From positions 184,082,375 to 184,146,374 of the forward strand of contig CM077150.1 in NCBI GenBank assembly GCA_039583875.1: a stretch of DNA of 64,000 bases. The letters run 5' to 3'. A model generated the notes under the pieces. The model saw nothing but the letters and a program-made list of their open reading frames with translations. It had not been told where the DNA came from and searched no databases. Made by a program: the position numbers and the translations under genes. This document shows positions 1 through 11,032 of this stretch, one piece after another. This DNA comes from Platanthera guangdongensis. Taxonomy: Eukaryota > Streptophyta > Magnoliopsida > Asparagales > Orchidaceae. Each line of letters opens with the position of its first letter. Within the stretch, counting starts at the first letter, position 1.

Positions 1-1
1 G

Positions 2-963
2 CCCAATAATAATGCATATAACCCAAACACGAGAAATTATCTGAATTTCTCGTGAAATCAAAATGTCGCAGGTCAGAGATGGCAGGGAAGTCTGCATCAA
101 TTTGATGCGCAAGCCTCCAATATCCAACCGCGACCGCCGCAGCCAGGTTATAATCAGAGCGGATAAGGGACACGTAAGAGTGCTCTAGAAGAAATGATGG
201 AAAAGTTTGTTGAGATGACCCAATCTAACATGGCCACTCAAACCGCATCTATAAGGAACTTAGAGACACAGTTGGGGCAACTTGCACATGTATTGTCCGA
301 GCGTACTCGCGGCGCGCTCCCAAGCGACACTGAAAAGAATCCCCTTGAGCAAGGGAAGAGTGCTGGGGAGGCAGAGGAGTGCAGTATTAATGAAGTGGCT
401 GTCGAGTGTGAGATTAATGAAATTGAGATGGTAGCCCTTTACAATTCAGGTTCGTCGTGCAACATTCTTGCTCTGCAAGATGTTGAGAAGCTTAATTTAA
501 ATGTCGAAACTAATATCTAGAAATTGTTTGTGCTAGCTGATGGGTCGGTGGTTAAAACAGATGGGGTGATTAAAGAGTTGGAGGTGAAACTTAACAGGGC
601 TGTGGTTGTTACCGAATTCTAGATGTTGGGACCGATAGGGAATTATTCAAAGCCTATTCTTGGGGTTCCATTCCTGAAAGCCAGTGAAGCGACGCTGTGC
701 TTTAACACATGCGGCATCACCTTGGCTTCCAAGGTTGATTTGGCGTTATCGCCATCACTTCCCACTATAATCCCAAGTGAATCTAAAGAACTGCCGGAAT
801 TAAATGTTGTATTATCTGATGATATATCTAGAGCTGATGAGACAGATGTTGTGCTGAATAAGCAATACGGGGTTGTGCAAGTAAAAGACGTGCTAATGAT
901 TGCTAACGAAGAAGCGAAGGAGGAATTGTTTGACGTGAAACAAGTTGCTGAAGAAAAGGAATA
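2..963 (+). pseudogene. gag C-terminus and protease-like region of Athila-like element J
   Basis: The first frame reads an Asn/Pro-rich gag segment with YNPNTRNYLNFS followed by a stop where this family usually has Trp. From about 194 it reads MTQSNMATQTASIRNLETQL and GQLAHVLSERTRGALPS, a signature of Athila/Tat gag C-termini. A protease-like stretch follows (YNSGSSCNILALQDVEKL, near 440-500), then a stop at 518-520, another stop near 620, and the related reading KPILGVPFLKASEATLCFNT near 650-705. The usual DxGAS catalytic motif reads NSGSS, so the catalytic Asp is replaced. At least three in-frame stops make it a pseudogene. Confidence 0.65.
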
Positions 964-1605
964 GGGGCAGTGCACGGCTATTGGGAGCGTGCAGGAAACA
1001 GATTTTAAAACTTTTATTAAGCTTAATGAATGTTGTAAAACTGTTAAGTTGGTGAATTGGGCTGATCTTTCACCCGCCATGTGTTAGGAAAGGATGCCCC
1101 ACGATGAGAAAGATGGGCTTGTTGCTGATTTGGTTGGGGTGGATATACCACCCTGGCGATCCCCATCTGTTAATTTGAAAAGAAAAGAACTTCTTATACG
1201 CAAGGCATCAGATTTTGCCATGGGACCTAAAACCTCCACCTCGCCCTCATCTCGCGTGACTGGGGGGATCTATCACAAGTAAGCATTTAGCTGAAGAGTG
1301 AAGGATCTTCGGGGCCCCCATTCTTTCCGTTTCTTATTATATTTATATTCATATTGTGTGTAACTTTGGACTTTTTTATGCATTCTGAACTCTTGCTTTT
1401 GAACAATATCTATATAACTGTTAATATAGGTATTTGGTCCACCTTAAGGACGTTAAAGAAAAGGGCTTATGGGAGACGACCCAATGCTGCTGCTTGCTTT
1501 AAAATTGTGCAATTTAGTTGTTGTGCTTAATTGTGTATAGTTTTTTATCATTGGAGATATTCTATTTTGTAGGTGGAATTTGTTTAGGCCGTGGACTGTT
1601 AAGAT
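964..1605 (+). other. Noncoding tail of element J
   Basis: No convincing coding sequence. A phrase at about 1440-1485 (cacctt aagg acgttaaag, then ggcttatgggagacgaccc) resembles a recurrent phrase downstream of coding regions in Athila-type elements. The ORF at 1094-1282 has no recognisable domain and may be a decayed remnant. Confidence 0.4.
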
Positions 1606-2207
1606 GAATCATTGTTTTCAAGGCTATGAAAGGTGGATTTGGTCTGCTTTCCTTTTTGACAAGCTGAGCATATCTCATCCTTTATACACTTTACCTGAGG
1701 ACCATTCCTCACTAACTCTTTGCTAAAGAGTTGTCCAATAGTCTTATAGTTAAGATGAGCCAGCCTCTTGTGCCATTAAACACAATGTGAGACTCTCTCA
1801 TCAGCTACAAGACAAATAGGAGAAACATTGTTCTCACACACAAAGTCAAGACAATAAACATTTCTCTTCCTATATCCTGTCAAAATAATATTTTGATCAC
1901 TTGACCTTTTGATATGACAACCATTCTTGACAAATGAGATGTCATATCCTAAATCACTCAACTGACTTATGCTAATGAGGTTATGTTTCAAACCTTTCAC
2001 ATAGGCCACTTGAGTGATAGTAATCTTGTTACTAGAAATGTTACCAAAGCCTTTGATGATTCCTTTTTCTGAACCACCAAAGGTAACTTTAGGGCCATCC
2101 ATGATAGGTGTGTAGTCCTTCAGCAACCCCCTTATTCCAGTCATGTGCCTGGAACATCCACTGTCCAAGTACCATATTGGGGCATGGCCACTTGTACTTA
2201 CCTGCAA
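1606..2207 (-). pseudogene. Element I pol fragment: protease and start of integrase
   Basis: The minus strand reads [13 protein letters not shown] near 2180-2140, the aspartic protease active-site region (Asp-Ser-Gly) in the form typical of SIRE-type copia. It then reads [18 protein letters not shown] and, past a stop at about 1776, the WHKRLAHLN start of the integrase HHCC zinc domain, ending with CSACQKGKQTKSTF near 1630. Similarity to element B ends at about 1606. The fragment follows gag in the same frame after a TAG codon at 2214-2216, so gag and pol are separated by one stop in this element. Confidence 0.75.
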
Positions 2208-2213
2208 TAAAGA

Positions 2214-4251
2214 CTAGTTAACCTCAGAACCCAAATGAGTTTTGGGTCCTTGGTTCATGTTAGCTTGAAACCTAACAAATCTGCCTGTAGGTCTTCTCAC
2301 AGGCCGACTGTTATTCTCCTTGACACTAGAATTGTACCAATAATCTATGGCAAAGTGGCATACCTTGCCACAACACTAGCACTCAAACTTGTACCTTTGT
2401 TTAGGTACAACCCTAGCTGAATTATCTACAGCAGGCTTCTTGTTTTGTACTGGGGCTTTGCCTTTAGATTTGGACCTAGCAGTCTAGGCAGGTTTTTTAA
2501 ACCCTAATCCATCCTTACCCTTTTTGAGGTACAAACTCATCAATCAATGGTAAAACAGATTTAGGTTTAGAAAAGCTAGGCATAATCTCTTTCTCCTTAT
2601 GAAGTCTAACCTCCAGATTTCTAATCTGATCATTCTTGAAATTGATTGTGCTCATTTGAATAACAGTTATGTTTTTCAATCTGGCAATCTCATTCAGTTT
2701 TTTATCCAGTAATTTCTCTGAATTTGTTGCAGCCATCTTAAGATCAGCAATTTCCTTAGTCAGAGTTTTGATCTGGTTTTTTCTCTTCTTAAGTGCCTGC
2801 AATAGATCTCTATATTCATCAATCAGTTGATGAATATCACCTTCAGATTCAGACCCACTCACATCACTTGATGCAGATGTATCTGACTCTGACTCAGTAC
2901 TATAAATTGAACTAGAAGAACAACTTTGTACCTTACTTGGTCCAGGCTGATCCTGGCTCTTGTCTCCTTCAGATATAGCCATCAGTCCCTTGCACTGATG
3001 GTCTTCATGCTCATAAATTGAGTTCATTAGCTGCATGAACTCATCTTCTTCCTCCTCAGCAAATAATCCAATGTAGGCTTCAGCTTTTAATTATGTTTCT
3101 GAAGATGACTGGTCTGTCAAACTCTTGTCTTTCTTAGCAACAAAGGACTTTTCCATTTTGCTCTTAAACTGAGTCTTCTTTTTTTCAGCTGACTCCTTCC
3201 TCTTTTCAGGACAGTCAACCACTATATGTCCCTGTCTATTGTAGCAATAGCACACAATCTTTAAAGATGTAGCTTTTCTTGGCTTGGACCTACTTCTGTC
3301 ATTCATGGATGACTTTCTCTTCTGATAGTAGTCATCTTTTGGCCGAGAAGTGGAAGGCTTAGACCTCAACTTCCTTTTCTTTAGAAATCTTTGAAAGTGC
3401 CTAGTAAAAGCAGCAAAGTCTTCATCACTTTCACTGCTATCAGAACTCTTGCTATCTGAATTATCTGTGACAGCCTCAACAATTATTTTAGGTGGAGATG
3501 GAGACTTGCTTCTATACTTCTTAGTGGCTTCAGTTTTGAAGGCCACAGACTTTTCCTTGTGCTCCACTCTAGTATTCTTCTCTTTCTCCTTTCTAGCCAT
3601 TAAGTGCATCTCATAAGATAGCAGTTTTCCAAACAAAGTTGGAGGAGGTATATCAGCAAGTTTGGCCACTTCCCTAATGACACAAATCTTACTGTCCCAG
3701 TCCTTAGTCAGGGATCTTAAGAACTTGTCATTCAGCTCATAGTTACTGAAATCTCTTCCATAGGACATCAACTCATTAACTATCCTAAAGAACTTCTTGT
3801 AACATTCTGTAATGCTATCAGACTTTCCTTGTCTGAAGCTTTCATATTCCTGATTTAACATTGACTTCATATCTTGTCTTACTTCCTCTGATCCCTCCAT
3901 ATAGACTATTAATGTGTCCCACATTTCTTTAAAGGTTTTACAATGAATTAAGTTTTGAAATGTTGAATCATCAATGGCACTAACAATTATATTCTGGGCT
4001 CTCTTGTCCATAGTGGCCAGGATGATTTCATCTTTAGTCATTTCAAAAAAGTCAATTGGAGTTTTCTGATTTGCATCCAGAATGGATATCTTCATGGGCA
4101 CATATGAGCCTTCTTTGACTGTAATATATATCCTTGGGTCAGAAGCTTCCATAAAGAGTCTGACCCTCTCTTTCCATATGCCAAATATCTCTTTTCTACA
4201 TATTGGCAATTTCATTGACCCCAGCTCTTTGTGATTCTCACTAGAACCCAT
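2214..4251 (-). pseudogene. Element I gag (nucleocapsid polyprotein), broken
   Basis: Start ATG at 4251, about 70 bases after the primer site. Residues 1-240 are the copia gag core, with FGIWKERVRLFMEASDPRIY near the N-terminus and later MWDTLIVYMEGSEEVRQDMK. A zinc knuckle near residue 335 reads CYCYNRQGHIVVDC: Cys1, His9 and Cys14 are in place but position 4 is Tyr, so it is defective. A TAA at about 3091 interrupts the frame, and an acidic, coiled-coil-rich part runs to 2515 in the same frame. After a frameshift a second, decayed knuckle (CCGKVCHFAIDY, with a stop at the preceding Trp position) lies near 2370. At least three inactivating changes are visible. Confidence 0.8.
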
Positions 4252-4325
4252 TTTCTTGATTCTTTCTTGATTCTTAAATCTGCCTTAAGGATCTCACTCT
4301 GACTGTTAAGTCCTTCTTTGAGGAA

Positions 4326-4343
4326 CCTCGCTTTGATACCACT
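4326..4343 (-). promoter_or_regulatory. Primer binding site of element I (initiator Met tRNA)
   Basis: Read on the minus strand directly after the LTR end: agtggtatcaaagcgagg. TGGTATC plus AAAGC matches the usual plant copia primer site complementary to the 3' end of initiator tRNA-Met, with one change in the middle. Confidence 0.8.
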
Positions 4344-6134
4344 TGAAAGAATTAGTGCCTAAACACCTAGAGGGGGGGTGAATAGGTGTAATTTTTCTTT
4401 TGCATTAAAGGCAGACAATCTGTTCTGAATTTTAAACAGCAATTGCAAATTCTACAGCTATCAGCACAACAATCACAGAAACAATCATTCACAGAGTGCA
4501 CATAGTATTTATAGTGGTTCCCCAAGGTTTGGGTACATCCACTTTCCCCCTTCACCTATCTAGCATTGTACTAGATTCGGCCTAACTTCTACACTTCACC
4601 TCAGATCCTCAGATCTTACAGCTCAGAACCCCAAATAGGTTCCTACAACTCAGAGTGACCCCACTCCTACAACTCAGGCAAACAGCCCTACCTCAGCCTT
4701 CACCAAGGCCTACACTCAGAGAACACAGTCTCCTACAACTCAGGCACAAAGCCCTACCACTCAGTCTTCAACAAGACCTACACTCAGAGATCTATATCTC
4801 TTACACTCAGCTTTTATAAAATAGGCTTACAGCTCAGATCTATAATAGATCTTACAGAAATTTGATTAAACAAAGAATATAACCACCACCCTGAAAGAGA
4901 GAGAAGGGATGGAAGGCTTCTTGAACTGTTCTTGGAAGAACTTGATGGCAGAGATCAACCTCCCTTAGCTTTCTTCAAAGCTTCTTGAATCTGAACTCAG
5001 TAGGGTTGAATCTTCTGTGAAGTTGATCTTCAATCAGCTTCTGACTTAAGATTCAGATCTCAATCTGAATCTTTCTTAACAGCCTGGTTCAACAACTGCT
5101 TTTCTTAGATGGAGCTCTCTCTCTCCAACTTCTTCTAGATCTTCTGTCGAAAATCTTATGTATAATTACTTCTAACTGTATTGATCAGAATCTGTATTCT
5201 TCAATCAATGATTTTTCTTAATCTTTCTTTCTGTTGAAGGAGAAAGCCTTTTTATAGTCTTTCTCCATGGTAACCGGCTGATCCGGTTTCTAACGAACTT
5301 CTGACAACTTTGACTGTTGTGGTAGACCGGTTGAAATGGCAGCTGTCAAGTCATCCAGTCACTTCTTGAAAATAGTGTCTCTGTTTGAAAGTGTCGAGAT
5401 TGATCTTCATTATGTGTCGACATAAATAGACTAAGTGTCGACACAAGTGAACTAAGTGTCGACACTAGCCTTGGTGGTGTCGACACAACACCTTGTGTAG
5501 TTTTAACAGCTTCTCGACACTGCTTCTTTAGAATGTGTCGACACTGATTGAGTGTGTCGACACAAACACTTCTTCACTCTAACTTTGCTGAAACTTGATG
5601 TGTGTCGACACATCTCCATTATGTCGACACAAGTACTTCTTTACTTTAACTTTGTTGAAACTTGATGTATGTCGACACAAGTCCTGTGTGTCGACACAGT
5701 TGATGTTGACAAGTACTTCTGTGTGTCGACACATCTTCCTGGTGTCGACACATTTGATGTCGACTAAGCTTCTCTAGGTGTCGACACTGCCTCTAAGTGT
5801 CGACACAATTTATGTCGACTATTCTTCACAGTGTGTTGACACTGCCTGTATGTGTCGACACATTACCTATGGTGTCGACTCTGCCTTTCCTGGTGTCGAC
5901 ACAATTTACTCCAAGTGTCGACACAGCTTTTCTCTAGTGTCGACACAAGTCTTCATAAGTGTTGACACTGCCTTTCTAGGTGTCGACACATGGACTTAGA
6001 AATTTTTCTGCATTTCCTACAATTACTTAACCTGCACAAATAAACTCAAAACACATCAAATACACCTTGATGTATATCATTGAGTAGGGTGAGGTTTCTT
6101 CAAATCTGGTACACATTTTCCAATGTACCCAACA
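4344..6134 (-). repeat. 5' LTR of element I (1,791 bp)
   Basis: Plus-strand ends are TGAAAG and CCCAACA. Read on the minus strand it starts TGTTGGGT and ends CTTTCA next to the primer site. The GTGTCGACAC array (5393-5996) is in U3. A TATA-like box (actataaaaagg) lies at 5247-5260 downstream of the array in element orientation. U5 carries the shared GTGGATGTACCC/GGGGAACCAC hairpin at 4513-4542 and a second stem (ACACCTA/TAGGTGT) at 4363-4388 around a poly-G/C loop. Only one copy is present, so its limits rest on comparison with the H LTR and on the primer site. Confidence 0.85.
5393..5996. repeat. GTGTCGACAC palindrome array in U3 of element I
   Basis: About 19 sites with GTCGACA and about 7 one-base variants occur in 600 bp, spaced irregularly by some 10-60 bases of otherwise unrelated sequence. 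Most are full 10-bp palindromes GTGTCGACAC. It is not a tandem repeat with a fixed unit; the palindromes are conserved while the spacers are not, which resembles an array of binding sites. Confidence 0.9.
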
Positions 6135-6329
6135 TAGCCTTCCTTCTTCCTCCTTGCTCTCCCCTCTCTCTAGATCTTAGAAAGAGAACCAAAATGAGAA
6201 ACGATGGATCCTAAACCCTATTCTGTGGTTTAAACCTTTAGAACCAACCCCCCAGTCGTCGGATCCCAAAGTAAAGAAAAGAACGACCACGATCAGTAGC
6301 TGAAATGCAAAATCTGGGCCGAACACGGC

Positions 6330-6850
6330 CTGTGACACGCCCGTGTCCCCCATTCGCCGTCGAAACCGACGCGTCCCGAAATTCACATGGGCACCCGACA
6401 TGCCCGTGTTAGAACTGACACGCCCGTGTCATCCATCAACACAGGACCAACACCAACCCGAGACTCACACGGGTCTTGGACACGCCCGTGTCCTATTTGA
6501 CACGCCCGTGTCCTATTTGACACGCCCGTGTCAAACCCGAACACACCTGGCCATTGTCTCGACACTTCGCCTCGACACTTCGTCTCGATACTCCGTCGAC
6601 CACCTGACACGGCCTTGGACACGCCCGTGTCCTAGGGCGTGTTCCCTGTCTCGACATTTCATCGAGCGAAAATCATCGACTTCCTATGCAGATCGTCGAC
6701 ATGAGCTCGACACGCCCCGGGACACGCCCGTGTCTCAGGCCGTGTTCGCTGCTTGATGATCGTCGACTCCAAAATTTGTCGACCTCTCAGCCAAATTGTC
6801 GACCCAAACACGACATGCCCTGGGACACGCCCGTGTCCCAGGCCGTGTGC
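6330..6850. repeat. GACACG-CC-CGTGTC palindrome array upstream of a TATA box
   Basis: Repeated gacacgcccgtgtc (6-bp arms with a CC spacer; the GG form appears on the other strand) at about 6334, 6418, 6480, 6498, 6516, 6618, 6720 and 6822. Additional variant half-sites (acatgcccgtgtt, ggccgtgt) and TCGAC sites (ctcgacac, cgtcgac) lie between. Spacing is irregular. The array ends about 130 bp before the TATA box at 6981. Confidence 0.85.
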
Positions 6851-6980
6851 CCTCTGCTAAATTCCAAACTTAGCTCAAAACGCCTCTCGTCGCTTTTTTG
6901 AGTTTCGGTGCATTACAAATACCTTGGGCAGTACTGGGCTAACCAAAACCATAAGTAAAATTAATGTTTAAAAACAATTA

Positions 6981-6990
6981 GTATAAATAG
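6981..6990 (+). promoter_or_regulatory. TATA box of region K
   Basis: gtataaatag, followed by tgtttcacaattcacaca, a plausible transcription start context about 30 bases downstream. Its place just after the palindrome array matches elements A and C. Confidence 0.55.
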
Positions 6991-8454
6991 TGTTTCACAA
7001 TTCACACACTCCGGTAGATCGGGAGTTTGGTTAGGCTAGTTTGATTAGACATCCGAACGGTAGGTTCGAAAGGTAGATGTAACGGACAGGATTGTCCTGG
7101 GAGCCGGTGGCTCGGAAGGATTTGGATACATAAATAAGGTGGTGGGTCTTCGGTATCGGACGGTCATTCACATCGACTTCGATACGCTGACTCGGCGGGT
7201 GTGGTTGACACTTAGCCATAGAAAGTCTGGTGGATATGGCCAGCACTAGTACGTGGTGACTCTACATTGTGTCCTTCTAGAGGTATGCATAAGGGCTAAG
7301 CCTGGTAGTGTGGATACCAGCCTAAGAGTGGGGGGCCCGACCCACTATCTCTGTTTTCCACTGCGGAGGTTCCTGGGAGTGAAGCTAGCTGCCCAAATGG
7401 GGGGAACTAAATGTCTGTGCGCATAGAGTCGTGTGTGTGAGTTGCACTTGCATGAATCATGGCATAACATAGCACTATAATCATACTTGCATTTAAACTT
7501 GACACCCCATCGTATAAATCGGTATGAGACTTTTTATATGATGGGAGCCTTATAGAAGACCCCTTAACTTATAAGTTTGTATAGGCATTCATATAAGTTA
7601 AGGTTACTTACTTCTTAGAATGTCTTTTCTACCTGTGTTGCTTTACTCTACCTGTTTACCTTACTACTTACTATTATAGAACTGCTAGCTTATACCTTCC
7701 ATCCTTAGATGTATATACATTATAATTAACTACTAGAATAGTTCCACCGCCACCTGCCTTGCTTATTCTCCACCTTCATAGCTTCCATTTCCTCCTCCCC
7801 GCTCGGTTCCTAGGAGCCATGGGGTAGGGGTAGGGGGTGATAGGACTTATTCTTTTGACTAACAGTTTTCGGACCACAATATTTCAGGGACTCCGGATGG
7901 GAGACAGGGAGCAGCAGTAGGGGACACAGCACTAGCGGAGTACGGTGCTCATGGATGTGGGCCAGTCTAGCACAGGAGCACCATCTACTAGTTCTGTGAG
8001 TCATTAGTTTACTTAGCTTCCACCAGTATTTGTAGTGAGGATTTGATGTACTGGGCTTGAGCCAGCTTATATTTCCTTGTACTGTTTTATTTCAGCACTT
8101 TTATTATATATGGACTTGATGTGATTTTCCTTTACATATATTACATGTGATTGTGGACTTAGTTTTATCCATACTATGTGTACACTTCTCTTTCTCTTTA
8201 GTGATCATAAAGGCCGGCAGGATCGGCGTTTTGTAGTGGAGACCTTCCCGAGAGTCGGTGTCACCACAAAATGGCGGTTCTGGGCATAAGACCTTAGGGT
8301 TTTAAAAGAAACAAAATGGGGTTTTACATCCCCATTCTAAGCACTAACTAATCACTTAGGATGGTACACAAGTGCTCCTAAGAAATCCACTAATGGTCAA
8401 CGGTATCCAGAATCACCAAACAAATGGCAGATGGGAGTTAGCGCTAGTAGTAAC

Positions 8455-9790
8455 TGTTGGGTTTTCTAAGGTGGAACGCACATGTGCGCGCAGCGGAATT
8501 GGACGAACATGAAAACCCAAAAGATTTCCGATCTAGCTATGACCCTTAATCAAGAAGTAAATTTCTGTGAAATAAAATTACCTTTGCGGGATTGAGTCAA
8601 AACTCAACCAAGGTGCTCTGAATAAACGACAATGACTCGAGTTTCGAACATTGAATAATGTCCAATCCTCGACGGATATCTACATGAGCACGGAGAACCC
8701 TAGACTCTAATCGCACAAGATCTAGGTTGGAACTAGGTTTGCCCTCAACGTCTCCACATACTACTAGATCCATTCAAGGAGAGGTGGCGGTGATGAATCT
8801 GAAGCACAGGAATCCTTTTCTGGCAAAGGTACAATCTCGGCAGTTGGCGGCAGTGTACAATCTCGTGTTCGCTGAGTGGGCACGCTAGGCCAGGTGAGTG
8901 GACCAGGGCGCCCTTCCCTCACCAGAACAACAGGAGGGCAGGTAGAGGATGGTCAGCTCGCTCTCGCCCAAGTCAGGCGGGCGAGCCGCGCGAGCTGGCC
9001 CTTCCCCTCTCTCTATCTCGCATGCCTGGAATTCTTCGAGCAGAGTTTGGATCAGTATTCGTCGAGTAGAGTTCAGGCTCGACATTTGTCGAACTAATTT
9101 TCTAGGTTGGGTTCGACGGGTCCAGATCAGCGAGCCCCCTTCCGGAGCTCCAGCAGCGGCAGTTTGAGACCGGGCCAACCTGCTCTTCTACAAGCGACCT
9201 GGCCGCTAGCTCGCCTCGGCATAGGCACTAGCAGGTCGCGGCGACCTGGCTTGCACTCGCCCAAGAGGAGACGGCGAGCTGCGGGAGCCAGTTCGCACCC
9301 GCCCCCTTGGCGCGAAGAGCAGTGGCGAGCTGACCTCCAAGTTCATGCGATCTGCACAGTGGGGCCCAAGGGTAAAATTACCTGGATGCCCCTCCTATGG
9401 GTTCAAATAGCTTGTTAGAACAGATGAGTTGCGCTGTTGGCAAACCAATCTGGGCTGCACATAGATGTTCAAAACATCAGAGGTTTGTTATTTGCAGACC
9501 GTTTCCAGAAATCTATTAATAAGACCCATGGGGCACCTCAGAAAGCACGCTTTCATACTCACTTGCTCCTTAGTATTTTAGCACTTTTCTGAGGTAGCCT
9601 TAGCTCGGCCTGTGGCTAAGGAGGGGAAGCGCTCTAAGATTTTCCGGGTGTGTGGTGGGTCCTCCTTGCCGAGCGCTTGGGTTTGGACCTCTTTGCTTCC
9701 TTTGTTATTTTGCTTGTAGGAAAGAAGTAGGCGTGCGATCACCCTTTCCCCAAGGGTGAACTCCACAGAGACCGGTTTTCAGTTTCAACA
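8455..9790 (+). repeat. 5' LTR of element D (about 1,336 bp)
   Basis: Begins TGTTGGGTTTTC and ends GTTTCAACA directly before a plausible primer site. The 3' copy is outside the window, so the limits come from the TG...CA ends, the primer site and the gag that follows. No strong palindrome array is seen, only a few TCGTCGA/CTCGAC sites near 9055-9110. Confidence 0.65.
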
Positions 9791-9792
9791 TT

Positions 9793-9812
9793 TTGGTGCG
9801 GTGAGCGTGGAG
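9793..9812 (+). promoter_or_regulatory. Probable primer binding site of element D
   Basis: ttggtgcggtgagcgtggag lies two bases after the LTR end. The position is right for a primer site; the tRNA cannot be named with confidence from the sequence alone. Confidence 0.5.
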
Positions 9813-10385
9813 AATGGTCAGCAAAGAAAATTTCCAGCAGACTCGATGATGGGAGGATAAGGCTCAGATAGGTCAGACTTGCCGCCCCCACCACCTCTGA
9901 CCATGGTGGGGATGTTTGAAGATTTCAGGAACGAGGTACTCAGCATCGTCAAGTACGCACTAGGCGAGCGGGCTGAGTGCTCGACTCCAGCCATACCAAT
10001 TACCTCCGCCCCATCTCTAGGCGATAAGGCTCCCGGCAGGTGAGCCGGGAAGGAGGTCGTCGAAGAAGGAAGGTGAAGCAAGCTCCCCGGATGCGTGATT
10101 TTCCCCGGCTCGGCAAGCGGAGGCCGGTTCGCGACATGGGCACGCGGGATGCTCCAGCTCTCCCGGTAGGGCGAGGAAGCCACTTTAGAGAGCTGGTCTC
10201 TTCCGCACCGGTTCCGGAGGGGTTCAGGAAACCCAAAATGTCTTACTACACCGGGAATGGAGATCCGGTACAGCACCTCCAATGGTTCGAGGACGTGGTT
10301 TCGATCCGGCAGATGTAGGATGTGTTCAAGTCCCGGCTCTTCGCTATCAACCTCAAAGAAAAGGCGAGGGAGTGGTTTCACCAGT
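9813..10385 (+). pseudogene. Element D gag, N-terminal part
   Basis: After an ATG at 9813 the frame is broken several times. From about 10195 it reads SSAPVPEGFRKPKMSYYTGN and GDPVQHLQWFEDV, then a stop (10318), then FAINLKEKAREWFHQL. This is the gypsy gag core, where a target peptide with xDPxxHLxxF and the xxLKExARxWFxxL helix are typical. The reading stops at codon HQL where element C is inserted. The next codons (ASSIYCFEDM) continue at 37732. Confidence 0.75.
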
Positions 10386-10639
10386 TGATGAGTCCGATTT
10401 ATATAGGGTTTTTCAGACTCATCTGGGCTAGTTTTCATGCGTTTGCACTTCACTTTTAGTTCTACATTTTTCATATTTGATCTTGTCTTTATTTCCATAG
10501 GAAGTGCACATTTATGACCGTGGTTGTGGATTTTGTTATTTTTATAGTTTGTACTTCTTTTTGTGATTGCCTGGAATGTCTACACATATCAGTGATTGGT
10601 TTTTTCCTTTTGGTACAGGGATCGTGTGCGTGTTCCGGG

Positions 10640-11010
10640 ATTTTTGTGAAACAGGAATACTGCGCACGATCATGGGATCTAATGCGCACGACCACTGGTC
10701 GTGCACCCCTGATCGTGCTCACGACTCTTCGTTTTCCAGAATCAGCCGGGGTAAGCGCACAACCACTGGACATAATGTGCACGACCACCGGTCGCGCACC
10801 ACTGATCGTGTGCATTGATTCCTCTTTTCTGGAGTCCTGTCTGGGGTAATCGCACGATCATTGGACTTATTGCGCACGACCACTGGTCATGCGCCACTAC
10901 TCGTGCGCGTTATCCCAGTTCTTCTTCCTGATCTTCCATGCTAGTGTGCACGATCACCAGACATAGTGTGCACGACCACCGGTCGTACGCCTGTGATCAT
11001 GCGCATTATT
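10640..11010. repeat. GCACGACC/GGTCGTGC palindrome array in U3 of element C
   Basis: Four copies of a degenerate unit of roughly 95 bp, each with a near-palindrome such as gcgcacgaccactggtcgtg, a half-site cgcacgatca, and a second half-site ctgatcgtgcgc. The 3' LTR has the matching array at about 36420-36775. The palindromes are better conserved than the spacers. The array ends about 12 bp before the TATA box. Confidence 0.88.
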
Positions 11011-11021
11011 CATTTCTGCTT

Positions 11022-11032
11022 TGTATAAATAG
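11022..11032 (+). promoter_or_regulatory. TATA box of element C
   Basis: tgtataaatag, identical in the 3' LTR at 36787-36797. It follows the palindrome array directly. Confidence 0.7.

Larger units (their letters stand above)
1..1605 (+). mobile_element. Remnant J: Athila-like Ty3/gypsy internal fragment
   Basis: This stretch holds the end of a gypsy gag, a degenerate protease and the noncoding tail that often follows these ORFs. No reverse transcriptase or integrase is present, and neither LTR is in the window. The right edge at about 1605 is where similarity to the integrase start of element I begins on the other strand. It is a broken, old copy or a non-autonomous derivative. Confidence 0.7.
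1606..6134 (-). mobile_element. Element I: truncated SIRE-type Ty1/copia retrotransposon
   Basis: On the minus strand the order is 5' LTR (4344-6134), primer binding site, gag, protease and the first part of integrase, and then the element stops abruptly near 1606. RT, RNase H, aORF and the 3' LTR are missing, and the sequence left of the break belongs to the unrelated element J. The five bases right of the LTR (6135-6139, tagcc) would be one copy of the target duplication; the partner is lost. The LTR is closely related to that of element H and uses the same GTGTCGACAC motif. Confidence 0.88.
6135..8454 (+). mobile_element. Region K: probable long gypsy LTR fragment
   Basis: No protein-coding signal. 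It contains a palindrome array (6330-6850), a TATA box gtataaatag at 6981-6990, then about 1.4 kb of noncoding sequence. The order, array then TATA then transcribed noncoding sequence, matches the LTRs elsewhere in the window. It is bounded by element I on the left and the D LTR on the right. No second copy, primer site or polypurine tract is visible, so the LTR identity and the orientation are inferred. Confidence 0.45.

Noticed and set aside
5393..5996. Regular short repeats with spacers, CRISPR-like
   Set aside because: The repeats are 10-bp palindromes with irregular spacing, inside a plant LTR, without cas genes. They are not a CRISPR array.
5393..5996. Many GTCGAC (SalI) sites as a cloning or linker artefact
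   Set aside because: The sites are embedded in collinear LTR sequence of two independent elements (I and H), with family-specific spacers. Other families have different motifs.
5595..5999. Plus-strand ORFs rich in VDT/CRH repeats
   Set aside because: They are translations of the GTGTCGACAC array, on the strand opposite to the element.
6343..6756. 137-codon ORF over the GACACGCCCGTGTC array
   Set aside because: Its repeated TRPC-like peptide is only the translation of the palindromes; both strands give similar ORFs and there is no domain.
9107..9418. ORFs on both strands in 8876-9418
   Set aside because: GC-rich LTR of element D with overlapping ORFs in several frames; none has a domain.
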